NCBI GenBank assembly: GCA_030062745.1
Contig: CP099847.1
Span: forward strand, 4,014,304-4,078,303
Direction: 5' to 3'
Source of the DNA: Capitulum mitella
Taxonomy: Eukaryota; Arthropoda; Thecostraca; Pollicipedomorpha; Pollicipedidae
Length of the DNA: 64,000 bases
Both the position numbers and the translations under genes were made by a program. The notes beneath the pieces were generated by a model, which saw only the letters and a program-made list of their open reading frames with translations, had not been told where the DNA came from and did no database searches. Positions 35,733 to 47,561 of the stretch are shown piece after piece (positions within the stretch are counted from its first letter, which is position 1; each line of letters begins with the position of its first letter).

Positions 35733-36640
35733 TATATGTCCGACGAGGGGGGTTGCCACCCCTCTGCCATTGCGCTCATCATCAAGATATAGCGACGCAC
35801 CAAAAACGACGGAATCGCTTGTTCCTTTATTATTCTAATGATATGTCATTTGACCTCTTCAGATCATTTGATCACCTCTCAGGTCACGACAAATGAACAT
35901 ACCACATCGTCTGCCGATTCTGTTCTCTGTCGCCGTCGTAGTAATATTATAGTTGGAGGGTCTGCAAGTTAGGCTTGAGGTGCAAGTTAGCCGCTAGGTG
36001 TTGAGATTGACCAAACATTGTATTCATTGACTGTTTTTGTTTCTCCGGGTCAAGGTTTAGGTCAACGAGAGCTCAAATATAACTGCCATGTTTTATGATG
36101 CGGCTAGTGACAAATATTATGGCATGCTACCAAAGGACAGTATTCTTATCATCGAGTGGTGTGAAATAGTGGACCGATTACTGAAATCAGAGCCAAATAT
36201 TTCCCCAAAACCGGCTTATTTCGGCCAGTTAGCCCAATTTTGAGGTCAAATAAAGACAGTGGCCTCACCTGGCCTTGGAAAGTTCATTGACCTTTCAAAC
36301 TCCAGTGTGTCGTGAAGCATACTCTGAAACAGCCATGAATCAAAACATGACGTCATATCTTATCCAACTTGGCAGAAAGAGGCCAAAACGCAGCTCAGAT
36401 CTAGAAAACCGAGTTGCAGTGTCTCCAGGATGGTTTCACAACTCGTTGGCCTGACATGGTCTCCTCGCAATGATGTTTTTCCCATTTTTAGAAAAGATGG
36501 TGGAAGGATTTTAGGTCTGCCATAGCAGTTTTCAGGTTCCTGACGTGGTCCGTTTGTCATCAGTATCAGAAAAAACCTCATGGGGATTGGGGTGTGGCAG
36601 CCACCCCCTCGTACGGTGAGAGTGGAAACGATTACGACCA
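35733..36640 (+). mobile_element. DNA-transposon-like repeat with GC-rich inverted ends
   Basis: The left end, CCGACGAGGGGGGTTGCCACC, is matched in inverse by the right end GGCAGCCACCCCCTCGTACGG, giving an imperfect inverted terminus. The interior has GGTCAAGG/TGACCTT blocks. The right ~400 bp are shared with 29.94-30.27 kb. No transposase frame and no clear target duplication were found, so the superfamily is undetermined. Confidence 0.5.
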
Positions 36641-37039
36641 GGTGCAAATTACGAAATGAACTTCACCGAGCATGTTAATCAAGGACTAACAATTTGATCT
36701 TAACACTGCTTTCATCATAAGGTTTCGAGACGACTGCATTCCCAAGATGGTTTTTACGCTTTGCCCAAAAGCCTTCAAAAGATTAAGTGAACACATAAAA
36801 GATTAAAGGGATGAGAAAGATTTAAGATTGGTCGGATGAGATAGTCAGGACGAAGGGGGTAGGGTGTGCACAGCACATAACTTTGTTCACAATGGCGACT
36901 CATTCGTCAAAACAGAAATATCCAGCACAAGCTAGGACCGTTACGACCTTGGTATGAAACTGGTGTGCTTTGGCTCAGTGTTTCCGTCGGCTCACGCCCG
37001 TTTAAAATCATTCGGCTCCTCCGCTTTTTTGGCAAGGCT
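36641..37039. other. No gene seen
   Basis: AT-leaning lead-in to the next CpG island. Confidence 0.35.
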
Positions 37040-37620
37040 TCATTTTTCACGGCTTACCATAGCCACGCTGCACCCCAGAGGCGGCAATCTCGGTCGGGCG
37101 TGTGAGCCAGCCACGGGAAACAGGTACACGCGGTAAAAACGCGCCGGCTCGGATGGCTCTGTTGTTACCAGCGGGACGAGGGGGCCCGGATCGCGGAAGT
37201 CCATCTCGGCGGCTGTCACGAGCAGGCCAAGGTCAGCCGCGCTCCCGGGCCAGTGACCAGTCACGGAACTCCGGAGCCGCGGCGTCACGGGGCTCCCCGG
37301 CCGCGGAGCCCCTAATCCGCGGAGCCCCTAATCCGCGGAGCCCGGTCACGGAGTCCCCGAGCAGTGGTGTTACGGAGCCGCGCTGTTGGCCGGCGGGCCC
37401 GGACCAGGTGGGACCACCACCGCCACCTCTGCACCTCCCCCTCCTCCAAACGGCGTCAGACCGGGCGGCCGGTCGCACTCCTCCCCCTTCCGGAAACGGG
37501 GTCCGGGGGCACTCTGACTAGCAGAGCCCGCCTCACGGAGACGGCCCGGATTTCTTCCTCCACGAGCGGCGCGACAGGTCGAGACGCTGTCAGCCGACAG
37601 CAGTCGCCGGCCGTCAAAAC
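37040..37620. promoter_or_regulatory. CpG island
   Basis: GC-rich block with a short tandem of CCGCGGAGCCCCTAAT (three units, about 37297-37345) and TCACGG repeats. It may be a promoter. No strong splice donor is visible on either edge. Confidence 0.5.
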
Positions 37621-37999
37621 ACAGCAACAGTCCACGAAGAACATGTGATGGATGGCGTCGGGTGACACCGATGCAGCAGCGACTCCTTCCTTCATTTGTG
37701 GCTCGAATCTGAGGTGATCTCGTCCACGAGCTCTTTTGGCGTCCAACTCCGTATGAAGGACGACTCTTCTGGCGTGTCGGGAAGGAAGTAAAGAACACTT
37801 AAAATGTGACAGATTCGATGCATCTATTGATGTCAGAACTTCTCTGCTCAAGTATTGCCTAGACGGCATGAGCTTCACGACACATGCACTTATCTGCGGG
37901 TCTTGGTGGTGATGCTCTCCCCATCTGGTTGTGTCGCGTGCTGCTAGTATCAGTGCTAGTGCCCATACGGCCACAATTCCCAGAGCAATAAGAACCTAA
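37456..37999 (-). CDS. Candidate exon with a hydrophobic N-terminal segment
   Basis: A minus frame opens at a possible acceptor, CTCCGATTTAG|GTTCTT, and stays open for about 180 codons into the island. It begins with a hydrophobic stretch (VLIALGIVAVWALALILAAR, membrane-segment or signal-anchor length), then a mixed soluble region (QDPQISACVVKLMPSRQYLS, REVLTSIDASNLSHF), then FVDCCCVLTAGDCC. The last third lies in GC-rich DNA and may be spurious. There is no ATG in the early part. A single-pass membrane or secreted protein is possible. No family is recognised. Confidence 0.25.
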
Positions 38000-38399
38000 A
38001 TCGGAGAACCTAAGAACCAAAACCTAAGTTTCCAACCTCTTCAGCATTCGAACGCTTTCCACAGGCAGATGTAACTCAAACATTTTGTCAATGTCTAAAA
38101 CACAAAGCACTATCGTGACGGTGCGGGTTTGGTCGAAAGCGCAGGGTAACCAGCCTACATCTGCAAGACTGAAAAGCATTCATGGCACCTCATGGGGGCC
38201 TTTGAACCTATAACGCTTGCTGGTTGATGGATTTTAATTCGTTCGCAGACCATCGCCTTGTTACTGTCATGAGTCATTTAGGTCGCTGCTTTTCCATAAT
38301 AATCCTCCCGGATCCCTTCGGCGATTCCATAGCCGCCATTTGGGTCCATTACCGCCCTTGAGGAGTCCCGCGGATCTCACAACAATCAGCACAAGTAGC
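38000..38399. other. No gene seen
   Basis: Three near-identical AACCTAAG units (AACCTAAATC, AACCTAAGAACC, AACCTAAGTTTCC) lie at 37994-38035. Nothing else is recognised. Confidence 0.35.
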
Positions 38400-39363
38400 T
38401 GAAAGATGTTCTGGTGTTCATCTCCGGGTTCTATCCTGTCCGGGCGTTCCGTTCAGCTATTGTCCGGGTATTCTGGTCGGCTCCTGTCCGGGTCGGTTGG
38501 TCAGCCCCTGCCTAGGTGTTCCGGTCAGATCCTGTCCGGGTACTCGGGTCCGTGCGGGCGTATCGGCGGGTCCTGTCCGATCGGCTCTGGTGCGGACGTA
38601 TCCGCTCCCCGGCCGACCATCTGGCGTCGCCGGGCCGCCGACAGGGATCAATAGTGTCAGCGGCGGGGCCGGCCCCGTCCCCTCCCCGCGCCGCCCGGTT
38701 CCGGCCCCGGTCCCCAGTCCGCGGTCCCCAGTCCCGGTCCCGGTCCCAGCCCCGGGCCCGGCCCCAGTCCCGACCCCAGCCGCCGACGGCCCGCAGTCCC
38801 GGTCCCGGTTCCCGGTCCCCGGTCCGGCTCCGCGCGGCCGGCGCCGCCGTCACCTTGGCCCGGCCTTGGTGCGGGCAGTCCGGGCGCCGGCAGGGTTGTA
38901 TCCTCTTCCCCTTCCCCCTCTCTCTATCTCTCCGCCTCCCTCTCTCCCGCCGATCGCTGGCCCGCGCTTTTGGCGCGTCGCGTGCGCCGCCGTTGGTCGG
39001 AGCGCGCGCTCGCCTGCCCTTTTGGCACCAGCTCAACTTTTGAACGGGCCCAACCGTTCAAACCACCGGTTCGTTGGCGGTGTCTGGCCCGAGTGGTGGC
39101 GACGCCGGCGGCGGCGGTCTGGGATGGGGAGCCTTTGGCTGGTCACAGCGCCACAGCCCGCTGCCAACCTGGACCGGCCGAGAAGAGCCCACCGCAGTTG
39201 TCTGTGGTCGCGATGCTGGCGGCGTTTGACAGCTCCTGGCGAGGAGTGGGGTCTTGTTGCTGAGGGAGGTAACTCAGGAAGGGTGTGGTGATGATACGAC
39301 CAGTGCCTTTGCTGGATGGTCCATTACGAGGCAGACGCGATTTTCATTGTAAAACGTATGCAG
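38400..39363 (+). promoter_or_regulatory. CpG island with candidate plus-strand first exon
   Basis: The island contains a 24-bp tandem (about 38429-38549, translating as LLSGYSGR) and a CGGTCCC-rich low-complexity tract (38690-38830). GC falls after 39260. A textbook plus-strand donor, TATGCAG|GTGAGT, has GT at 39364. The next acceptor is only 246 bp downstream, in front of an exon with an optimal Kozak start. I infer a promoter island with a mostly non-coding first exon. Long frames within the island on both strands are not called. Confidence 0.5.
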
Positions 39364-39609
39364 GTGAGTGCAAAATTTTGCAGACCGTAGTCGTTGACCA
39401 AATGGAGCGCAGTTACGAAAGGCCAGCCGTCAATATGAAAGAAAATGGCGGCGGCCCGTGCAAGACAAATACTGGATGAGAGGGATGCCGGCTATCACTG
39501 TCACAGATGAAAAAGTACTGGTTTTACGCTGGATTATTAATAACCTTCATTGACTCATTTTAACTTGCTTGTCCTAAACTAGCCCATTAGGAACTTGTCT
39601 CGTCTACAG

Positions 39610-39850
39610 TGTTGCGAAAGGTATATAGTTATATGGGAATATGGCGAATAAAGCAAAAATGAGTAGAAGGATGTTTGACAATGTCTTCTTAATGTGTCTC
39701 AAAAGCAACACTGAGCATAAAGCCAACATTTCAGGTGTTAAGTGTCCTACCATACCTTCCGACAAAGACAAGTATGTGAAGGAAATGGCCAGAAAACACA
39801 AACAGAACAGAATAGTTCAACAGTCTTTACATATCCCGAAGTAAATTCAG
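39610..39850 (+). CDS. Candidate exon encoding a small basic protein (67 aa)
   Basis: The exon is bounded by an acceptor with a pyrimidine tract (ACTTGTCTCGTCTACAG|) and a donor CAG|GTAAGC (GT at 39851). ATG at 39641 has A at -3 and G at +4. The frame runs to TAA at 39842-39844 and gives a lysine-rich 67-residue peptide (MANKAKMSRRMFDNVFLMCL..., later DKDKYVKEMARKHKQNRIVQ). The reading frame is closed upstream by TAG, so this would be the true start if the message is real. The stop lies 6 nt before the donor, so any downstream exon would be 3' UTR, or the frame is a short upstream ORF. No family is recognised. Confidence 0.35.
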
Positions 39851-42499
39851 GTAAGCTAAAAATTCATCTAAAAATGTTTCGAGCTTGTAATTCCCACAAT
39901 ACCGTCAAAAATGGTCGGCGCCAGAATCATTGCTCACTGCAAAGAAAAATAGTCGACTTTATGCCCGCTATGAACACCAACAGCCGCGAACAACAGCATC
40001 TCTAAAAGAACTGAGAATTTAGAAAACTGTATAATGTAGGGGAGACTGGAGTTACATGATGCAGGGGTGGGTTAATACAGCGGCCATTCCCACCAGAGTA
40101 AGGCTTACGATGTCACAAAAACTAGATATATCGCTTCTGGTGTCCTCAAATTTCTGTCAAGGCTGTTTGACGAACAGTCAGCACCTAGTCGCGGAGAGGT
40201 GAGGAGTGATTAAAATTCCACAGATGAAGCACTCCAACACATTCTTGTAAACCACCGCTTCTTCAGTCCTTTCTCTATGTAAAGCCGAACTATCTCGACT
40301 TCTGATGCGATAACGTGATCGCCATGCCTCGTCGTGCGTTCTGACAGGCAGTGGAAGGCGTATGAGGTACACTGACACATGCAGTATCAACCTTGATTTT
40401 AAGTCCTCGGATCTCAATTGCTGCACTTTTATGGTCCCAAAAACCGAATTTTTGGGCCTTAATCCTCCTCTCCGCACCACTGCTACATCTATAGCTTGAG
40501 AGAGACAAGTTCGGAGAACCACGGATGCTGCGAATATTTTTCCTTAACCTCCCGATATCGTCCCAACTTATAACCTTCAGAATCCGAATCCGTCATACAA
40601 TAATCCATTATACGCATCCGTGGTACACTTTTGCATTTTTCTTCATACCTCCCCATCTTTACCAAGCTCTCCACAAACTACTCACGTTTAACTACTGCGA
40701 ACACGACAAAAAACCTACCACTAATTTTATGCGAATACCGTTCTAGATTGGACTGGCATGCATTGAGTAATGCTACCTAGCTTAGGCTCGTAATAGTTCT
40801 GAAATCGCCAAAAAATTGGAAACTAGAACCGTCGTTTGACTTCTGGATCAATTCAAAACTGATTAAGAACCATTTTTGCTACATAATACCGCGATTCGGG
40901 ATTTTTTATGACGAAGATCTTTGCACAACCTTTAAAAAGAAACGTCGCTTGCGCAAATTGCAGCATAGCTATTTAAGTGCATTGTCCTGTTATGTTTGAC
41001 AAATTTACCCCGGGGCGTATTTAGAAACTGACCAAGGGGATGCCATCATGCTTTAGGGGGCCGCCGCCAGTTCTAGGGTCTCCAATACGTATGGTCAGGG
41101 TAAGGTCTAAAAAATGTAACTTATTTTTTACGCGTAAAGATTGCACCGAGTGGTGGCCCCGCGTCGCCTGGACTGGCATGTAGCCGGACAATTTTTTGTC
41201 ATTACGCTATGCCTTAGGTGCCGTTTTAAGTCCCCAGGATAAGTGATACAGCGGTGGCGAGGCAGGATCCCCGCCACCGAACTACCGAAATGCGGGACTG
41301 CGCGTGACATACGAGAGCGGATCATTGTGTGTGCCTGGTTTGCAAGGGTGCTCGAGTGCAGCACACGTATGGGAGTTTCAGCCTTGCATGTATTCGATTT
41401 CCTTTGCCATACCAGGCACTACAGATACCCTAATTCTACACATTTTACACCATTTATTCAAAATAGATTTAAATGGTCTCGGTAACCATTGATCGTCAGT
41501 GATCCAAGTGACACACTGGGCTAACAGTGCTGCCACCAAAACGGCAGGCAAAAACTTTTACTTGGTAGGGGTAAACAGTGAAGAAAAGTTGCAACCGTCT
41601 TTCAAACATTTCGCGCGGGCTCGGTCTCCCCCCAGAAGTCTCAACTTTCACCCATGGGTGGCTGGATTCCAAGCTGGAATTGGGCAATAAGCGGCTGGAA
41701 TTCAATTAGTTCAGTGTGCAGTGGGCAATGTAAGGTGGGTTACAGAAAAAATATCAGGGCATTTAACTTGTTAGTTATGCGTCATCTGTCATATCTGTCA
41801 TCTTCGCTTGCGGGTTTGACGAAATAGTGCCTAAGGTGTGGCATGATGCGTGCTATGCCCGTCAATCATATGTCTGCAGCAGCTTGGCTTGCAGCAATCA
41901 GCTGCAATGTACCCAGCCTGCTGTAGAAATGCATACCTTGCAAAGTTTCCTTGTCCTCTGAACAGACACTTTCCTTACAAACAAGGGCTTAGTATGCAGA
42001 GATTTTCAAACTTTTTCAACTTCACAGATCGCCTATCATTGCCGTTCTATCCTCCTTTCTGCCCCAAGATTAACAAAATCTGCCCAAAATCAAAATTTTT
42101 GGCCCATGTGCAGTACCAAGATATTGTCAAAGGCCTTTATGTCTTGCTGATGGCAAAGGATAATGCTTGGACTGCTTTGGTTTTACATTTAAGGTGATGA
42201 ATTATTACAATTATTACAACAGTAAATTGCCTTGGCAGACACTAGTAATACAAATGCTTCAAATTCTACTTCAATGTCGAGTTCAGACGATAATCTTTAA
42301 TAAGTGCACCAGCGCGGCCGGAATCCAAGGTTTCTAGAAAGACTGCAGCAAAACGTAAATGTTCATGACGTCACAGAAGTCGTAGTACCAGTTCCGTGGG
42401 CCCAGCGAAACATTTTTTCCCGTAGTTTAGTGACGCCAATGTTGAGTAGCCGGGTGAAAAATCGGATGCCAAAAGATCATATGACGAAAGACGGTAAGC
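39851..42499. other. No gene seen
   Basis: About 2.6 kb of AT-leaning DNA. A protein-like plus frame at 41850-42197 lacks splice or start support. If the candidate exon upstream is real, this could be its intron. Confidence 0.3.
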
Positions 42500-43223
42500 A
42501 GAAGATTGCATCGCAAAGATCGCAAGAAAGACCGTTGCCGCTCCGACCTGCCGTGTGCGCGGTGTTCGAGGCAGCCGCGGTGGCCGTGCCGGGCTCGGCC
42601 GCCGGTGTCGACGCGCTCGGGCGCGGCGCGCTGCCGTGGGCCGGCACCACCCGGCCTGCCGACGTGGCCGACGGTTTCTCGGCGGCGGCGGCGGGCCGGC
42701 CGTGCTGCACCCGCTGAAGAGGACCACCTCGGGTGGTTGGCGGCGGCGTGGGGATCGAGGCAGCGAGCGAGACGCTCGCCGAGCATCAGGCGCGACGCCG
42801 GTCGACGCTGACCTGCTCACCATGGCGACGCTGAAAGCTGAACAGAAGCCTGGGAACGTGGCGGGACTGCGTGACTGTGTGTACCGCGCCGCGTACCGCC
42901 ACGTGGGCGCCGACCTCGTCGACCTGTGCCCACGCTACGGGCGGTTCGGGAGCGAGCGTGCTCGCCTGGGCTGGACGCCGGCGCCTACCACGAGGCGGTG
43001 AACTCGCTCACGCCAGAGGCCGCTGATGTGCCGATGGCGCAGGACATCATCACGGTGGCGAATGTGAAGTCCGACTGACTGACTGGTGGTATGCCGCCCG
43101 AGGACCTGCTCTGGGGTGCAGTGTCCTTGCTTGTGGAGGAAGCACGGGCTCATGACTGGAGTCTGTGGTGGTTTGTTGCCCGGCGTGAGAATCCTGGTTC
43201 ATGGCTCACAGCGCTAATAACAG
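42500..43223 (+). CDS. CpG island with candidate start exon, apparently frame-disrupted
   Basis: The island is GC-rich to about 43080. ATG at 42822 has a perfect Kozak context (CACCATGGCG). Its frame reads MATLKAEQKPGNVAGLRDCV, then YRAAYRHVGADLVDLCPRYG, and stops at 42999-43001 after 59 codons. A second frame, overlapping from about 42940, carries on with similar character (AYHEAVNSLTPEAADVPMAQ, DIITVANVKSD), meets one TGA near 43076, and continues in the same frame with PPEDLLWGAVSLLVEEARAH and DWSLWWFVARRENPGSW. It ends at CAG|GCAAGT, the strong consensus of GC-AG intron donors, at 43224. This could be one exon with a frameshift and a stop (pseudogene or sequence error) or several exons. 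The protein is not recognised. Confidence 0.35.
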
Positions 43224-44064
43224 GCAAGTAATTTCCCAGCGAATTTACAGTTCATCCAAATGCGACAATATTTTGAAGTTGAACTAGCAGGCTTCGTGTC
43301 TGTGTGGAATGAGTGGACCACAGGTGTTTTAAACTGAGACAGAACTGCTTATAATTATTTTATATGACATGTACAACCGGGTGGAAGCATGCAGCTACAT
43401 TTAAAGGCCTAAAATCACCCACAAGACATAACAAAAATAACACGAATTCAAATGAAAGTGATGTATAAAGCAGGCTGGGATCGGCTGCCCAGCGAAGTAG
43501 TTTCAGCTGGGGCTTTCGCTCTTGACATGAACCAGTAGTTTAATCCAAATGAAAGTTTTAAGTGTTATACTTATTCGGCATGCTAGGGACTCTCTGCTTC
43601 TTTTGATGCTAACTGCCAGCGGGGAAACGGGTTCATGGCTCACAGCGCTAATAACAGGCAAGTAATTTTCCCAGCGAATTTACAGTTCATCCAAATGCGA
43701 CAATATTTTGAAGTTGAACTAGCAGGCTTCGTGTCTGTGTGGAATGAGTGGACCACAGGTGTTTTAAACTGAGACAGAACTGCTTATAATTATTTTATAT
43801 GACATGTACAACCGGGTGGAAGCATGCAGCTACATTTAAAGGCCTAAAATCACCCACAAGACATAACAAAAATAACACGAATTCAAATGAAAGTGATGTA
43901 TAAAGCAGGCTGGGATCGGCTGCCCAGCGAAGTAGTTTCAGCTGGGGCTTTCGCTCTTGACATGAACCAGTAGTTTAATCCAAATGAAAGTTTTAAGTGT
44001 TATACTTATTCGGCATGCTAGGGACTCTCTGCTTCTTTTGATGCTAACTGCCAGCGGGGAAACG
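43196..44064. repeat. Near-perfect 434-bp tandem duplication
   Basis: The unit starting GGTTCATGGCTCACAGCGC at 43196 is repeated at 43630 with 434-bp spacing. By eye the only difference is one extra T (AATTTCCC against AATTTTCCC). Each copy includes the GC-donor-like CAGGCAAGT. Such identity implies a very recent duplication, gene conversion or an assembly duplication. Downstream of the second copy the sequence continues with TGGGATTTTGGG. Confidence 0.95.
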
Positions 44065-47000
44065 GTGGGATTTTGGGACAGAAAGTAAAGCGACCACTTT
44101 TCATTCCGAAATTCTACCATGTTCCGTTCCCTAACTCTGAAACCCCGCGCATGGTCCGCAAGGAAATTCTAAATCAAAAGCCCACAACTCAAAAATCCGA
44201 GTTTAGCTTCAAAAAGCCAAGTAACAGTTCCGGAAAAAATATTTGGATTTAGACTCCGTCTATGATATCCTGGTGTGGCCATCAACGTAGGTGAATCCAA
44301 TTATTTTCGCATTTTTTGTCCAATTTCAACACTTCGTGACCTCTGAAACTCCACAAAAAGACCGCAGAAGCTCATTTACTGACCGGCAAAGCCCACAGAA
44401 AACTTGCCTGTCAGCGTTTTGCCGGACGGTGGGCTCAAGAGTAACATGTCTACATCACAGCCGCTTTCAACTGACTGCTTCCTTTGCGGGTCCATCGTGT
44501 CGGCATTTTTGTTCTTGAGCATTTCGTTACGGTCCTCGTTTTCGCAAAGAAAACGTTGCGGCGATAAAAGACAAAATTCTCAGTTCTGAATCAGCACAGC
44601 AATTCATCTTTGTCTGTAGAATATCAAACAAAATTTTCTTTTCATTATTGGAGGATAATTTTCAATTAAGTAGCCATAGTTTTGTTACATGCCTTTCCGA
44701 GGATATCTCCGGAACGGAGAACAAATCATCAGCCGACACAAATTTTAATGTTCTTTACAGTTTCGGTGCAACCGGATGGGATTGAGCTTTTTCTGGCTTC
44801 TCTTAACTCCTTATTTTCAGCAAATAAAACGCGTGTAATATTACGGCGTGTAATTGTTATCGCCCTGGGAATTTTCGTTTGGACTTATTTTAAGAATCCA
44901 GAGCATCTAATAGTGGCAGGATAGTTATAACGTCAATTTTTACAACGCAATAAAAAAAAACTGTGGTATAGCAATAAGCTTGATACAAGAAAATGACAAA
45001 ATTTCCTTGAAAAATAAATACCATTACCGATTCCTGAAGGATTAGACATTATTTGGGCGCGAAGTTATTTTCCATGACTTTTCAAATAAGCGAGATACTT
45101 TGCGTTTCCCAAATTACGTACCGAGCATTACAATTTCCCCTACAAAGTCGCAGGGACGTCCTTTAAAGACACTTCTGTTTCTTGGTAGGTAGATTTTCAG
45201 GAGCCACAGTTTTCATTGGAACAATGAAACGACTCCAGTCATTTAATCAGTTCCTTCGGTACATTCTCTGTTCGCGGTGATCGGTGCGAGACAGACTTGC
45301 AGTTTATTTCCTTCAATGCAACGTCATGAGGCTAAAGTCAAATTCTCCCAATCCGGGAAAACCATTTAGATGTAAAATAAAAGACGTTAAATTCAATTTT
45401 CGTCTCCGGAAGTCGAGATGAAGTTCTCTTGTTTGACACTGTCACGTCACGGTACACAGACACGTCACGGTGTCTGTCCTAGAGAAAGGAATTCGCCATT
45501 ATTGAGTTTATTGAGTGAAGAACAGTGAAGCGGGGGTAAAACCTTGTCACCCAGCTGCCGGCCACCGAGCCGCTCTGAGGCAGATGAGAGACACTGTCAG
45601 TTAGCTGTTACCCCCCCCCCCCCAAAAAAAAACATGGACATTTTAATGTTACCCCTACGACGCTGCCAGTAACGAAGCAACCTCAGAATGGCTTTGCCCC
45701 ACTCTGAACATTTCCCATTATCTCCACTGGACCACACCGTCTCCCCAACAGCACCGGAGGGGAGGCGTCTGAACAGAGTGTTCCAGCCGGCGGTCGCGGA
45801 CAGTTCGAGAGCACGGTCGGATTTACCAATAGGAGCTTGTGAAAGCAATATTTCGCCCACAAAAATGCCGACGCTGTACGGTCTCCTGGCGGTGTAAGGG
45901 TATGCTGCTGGAATTAGGGACAGTCGCGGAAGATTTAGCGTTGCTTTGCGTATGTAGGGTCAGAGACATTTTTGTATTCGTTAAAGTTCTCCCAAATTGT
46001 TCGGGCCGCCGCTCTACCTACCCCATGGACTGCTACACGCACGGCGTGACTCCCTCTTAATTTTTTACCACAAGCGTGACCACAGGCTGAGTGAATCTTG
46101 CTTCCGCTAGCAGAAAAAAGTATGGAAATGGTTAGTCTCTCCGTGCCCGGTCGTTATCCTCTCTGAAGACCAATAACCTCGCAACCACAGTACACTGAAT
46201 CACAAAGAATTCACTAGAAGATAACCCAATTCATTACATTTTATGAATTTCCATTGCCACAGGGCTACCTTGTAAACTCTTCCATTCATAACCATTCCGA
46301 TTCAAACAAAAATACTCCGAAAGTAAAGTTTTACTCTTTGACCTATTTTTGTACTCTTCCACGTGTTCAAGACGGCAGACGATGCCATGGTCGCGTGTGA
46401 TCCTAAAAATTGCAATTTATCGGGATAAAATGTGCTGAAATAGGTCCACAAATGTCCCTTTGCATTGCAAAGCGCATCCAGGAAAGGTAATGCATGAACG
46501 GTATAAAAAACATGCTCCTAAATTTAGAAGCAAACAAAACAGACCTCGCTCGTACTGCGCCTCAAAGGGCGTCTGACTGCTTTTAGCATTCGATCCATGG
46601 TGCCAAAGGAACAAAACTTCCCCAAAACCGTCGCCGACCCCCACCCTCATTTTTTGGGCTCCTTGCGCTTTGTACACGTCAAGTCCATTGTGACACCTTC
46701 CATAGGTGAAGACGTATTTTAGAAATCGCTTGAAAAAGGAAATCTATATCGTTTCGTTTGGTTCCTTCTGTTTCGGAAGTTAAGGCAATGAATTGTATTA
46801 AAGCGAAAGTCCCCTTTTAACGCATGTTTTGAACTGTGATAACCATGCTGCATCTTACCCTCCTATACATTCCCCATAAACGTTATGCCACAAAACTAGA
46901 TTTTGTCGCAAATTTCTTTGATGTGCTTTTTACCGGTGGTCAACTGACGACTGTTGTTTGACGACAAGGGCAGATGCAGGGAAATGACAAACGTTGCCAT

Positions 47001-47205
47001 AAGCTACTTCAGCACTGTTTCGTCCAGGTTCCCCGTCGTGGCGCAAGATCCAGTTGTGGAGTACGATGGCTCATGGCAGGGTACTAAAACCCAACAGCGG
47101 CAGAACGTGTTCCGACAAATAGTGGCACCGGCTACTTTTCGAGCCATCTTTCCATGTAACGCCAAGGTTACTGTTAATTTTGCCAGTTCCGGGGTGACGT
47201 TTGCC
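44065..47205. other. No gene seen; one C/A homopolymer
   Basis: About 3.1 kb of mainly AT-leaning DNA. A C-run directly followed by an A-run lies at about 45609-45633. Two adjacent CACGTCACGGT units are at 45443-45472. A frame at 46954-47244 has protein-like parts but no start or splice support. Confidence 0.3.
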
Positions 47206-47485
47206 CCGCTGCGCTCCCCCCCCCCCTGCTTCCTCCGCCACTGACTCGACCAGATGGCGCTGGTGGATGCTGGCTGTGGCGCGCGGCCGCGCCGGTACCG
47301 CCGGCCCCGGCGAGCTCGCTTAGAGAGCCAGCGTCACACCGAAAAAATTTCGGCGGCCGTTCAGGGAGTCCAACAAAGCGTTTTCCCTCCCAACACAGTC
47401 ACCACGGTTTCTTTGTTTGCCGCTTCATTGCTGTCTGGGCAGAGACGGCGGCTTTTGGATTGCGCGGCCTCGCAAGGATAAAACC
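47206..47485. promoter_or_regulatory. Small GC-rich island
   Basis: A C-run at about 47217-47225 is followed by GGCGCGCGGCCGCGCCGG and further CpGs. It may be a small promoter island. No splice sites are assigned. Confidence 0.3.
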
Positions 47486-47561
47486 AACCCCACAGGCAGA
47501 ACTAGTCACACAAAAAGCTCGCGAAACCCTACGCATGATTCATGCACGGCTTCTTTTGTCC

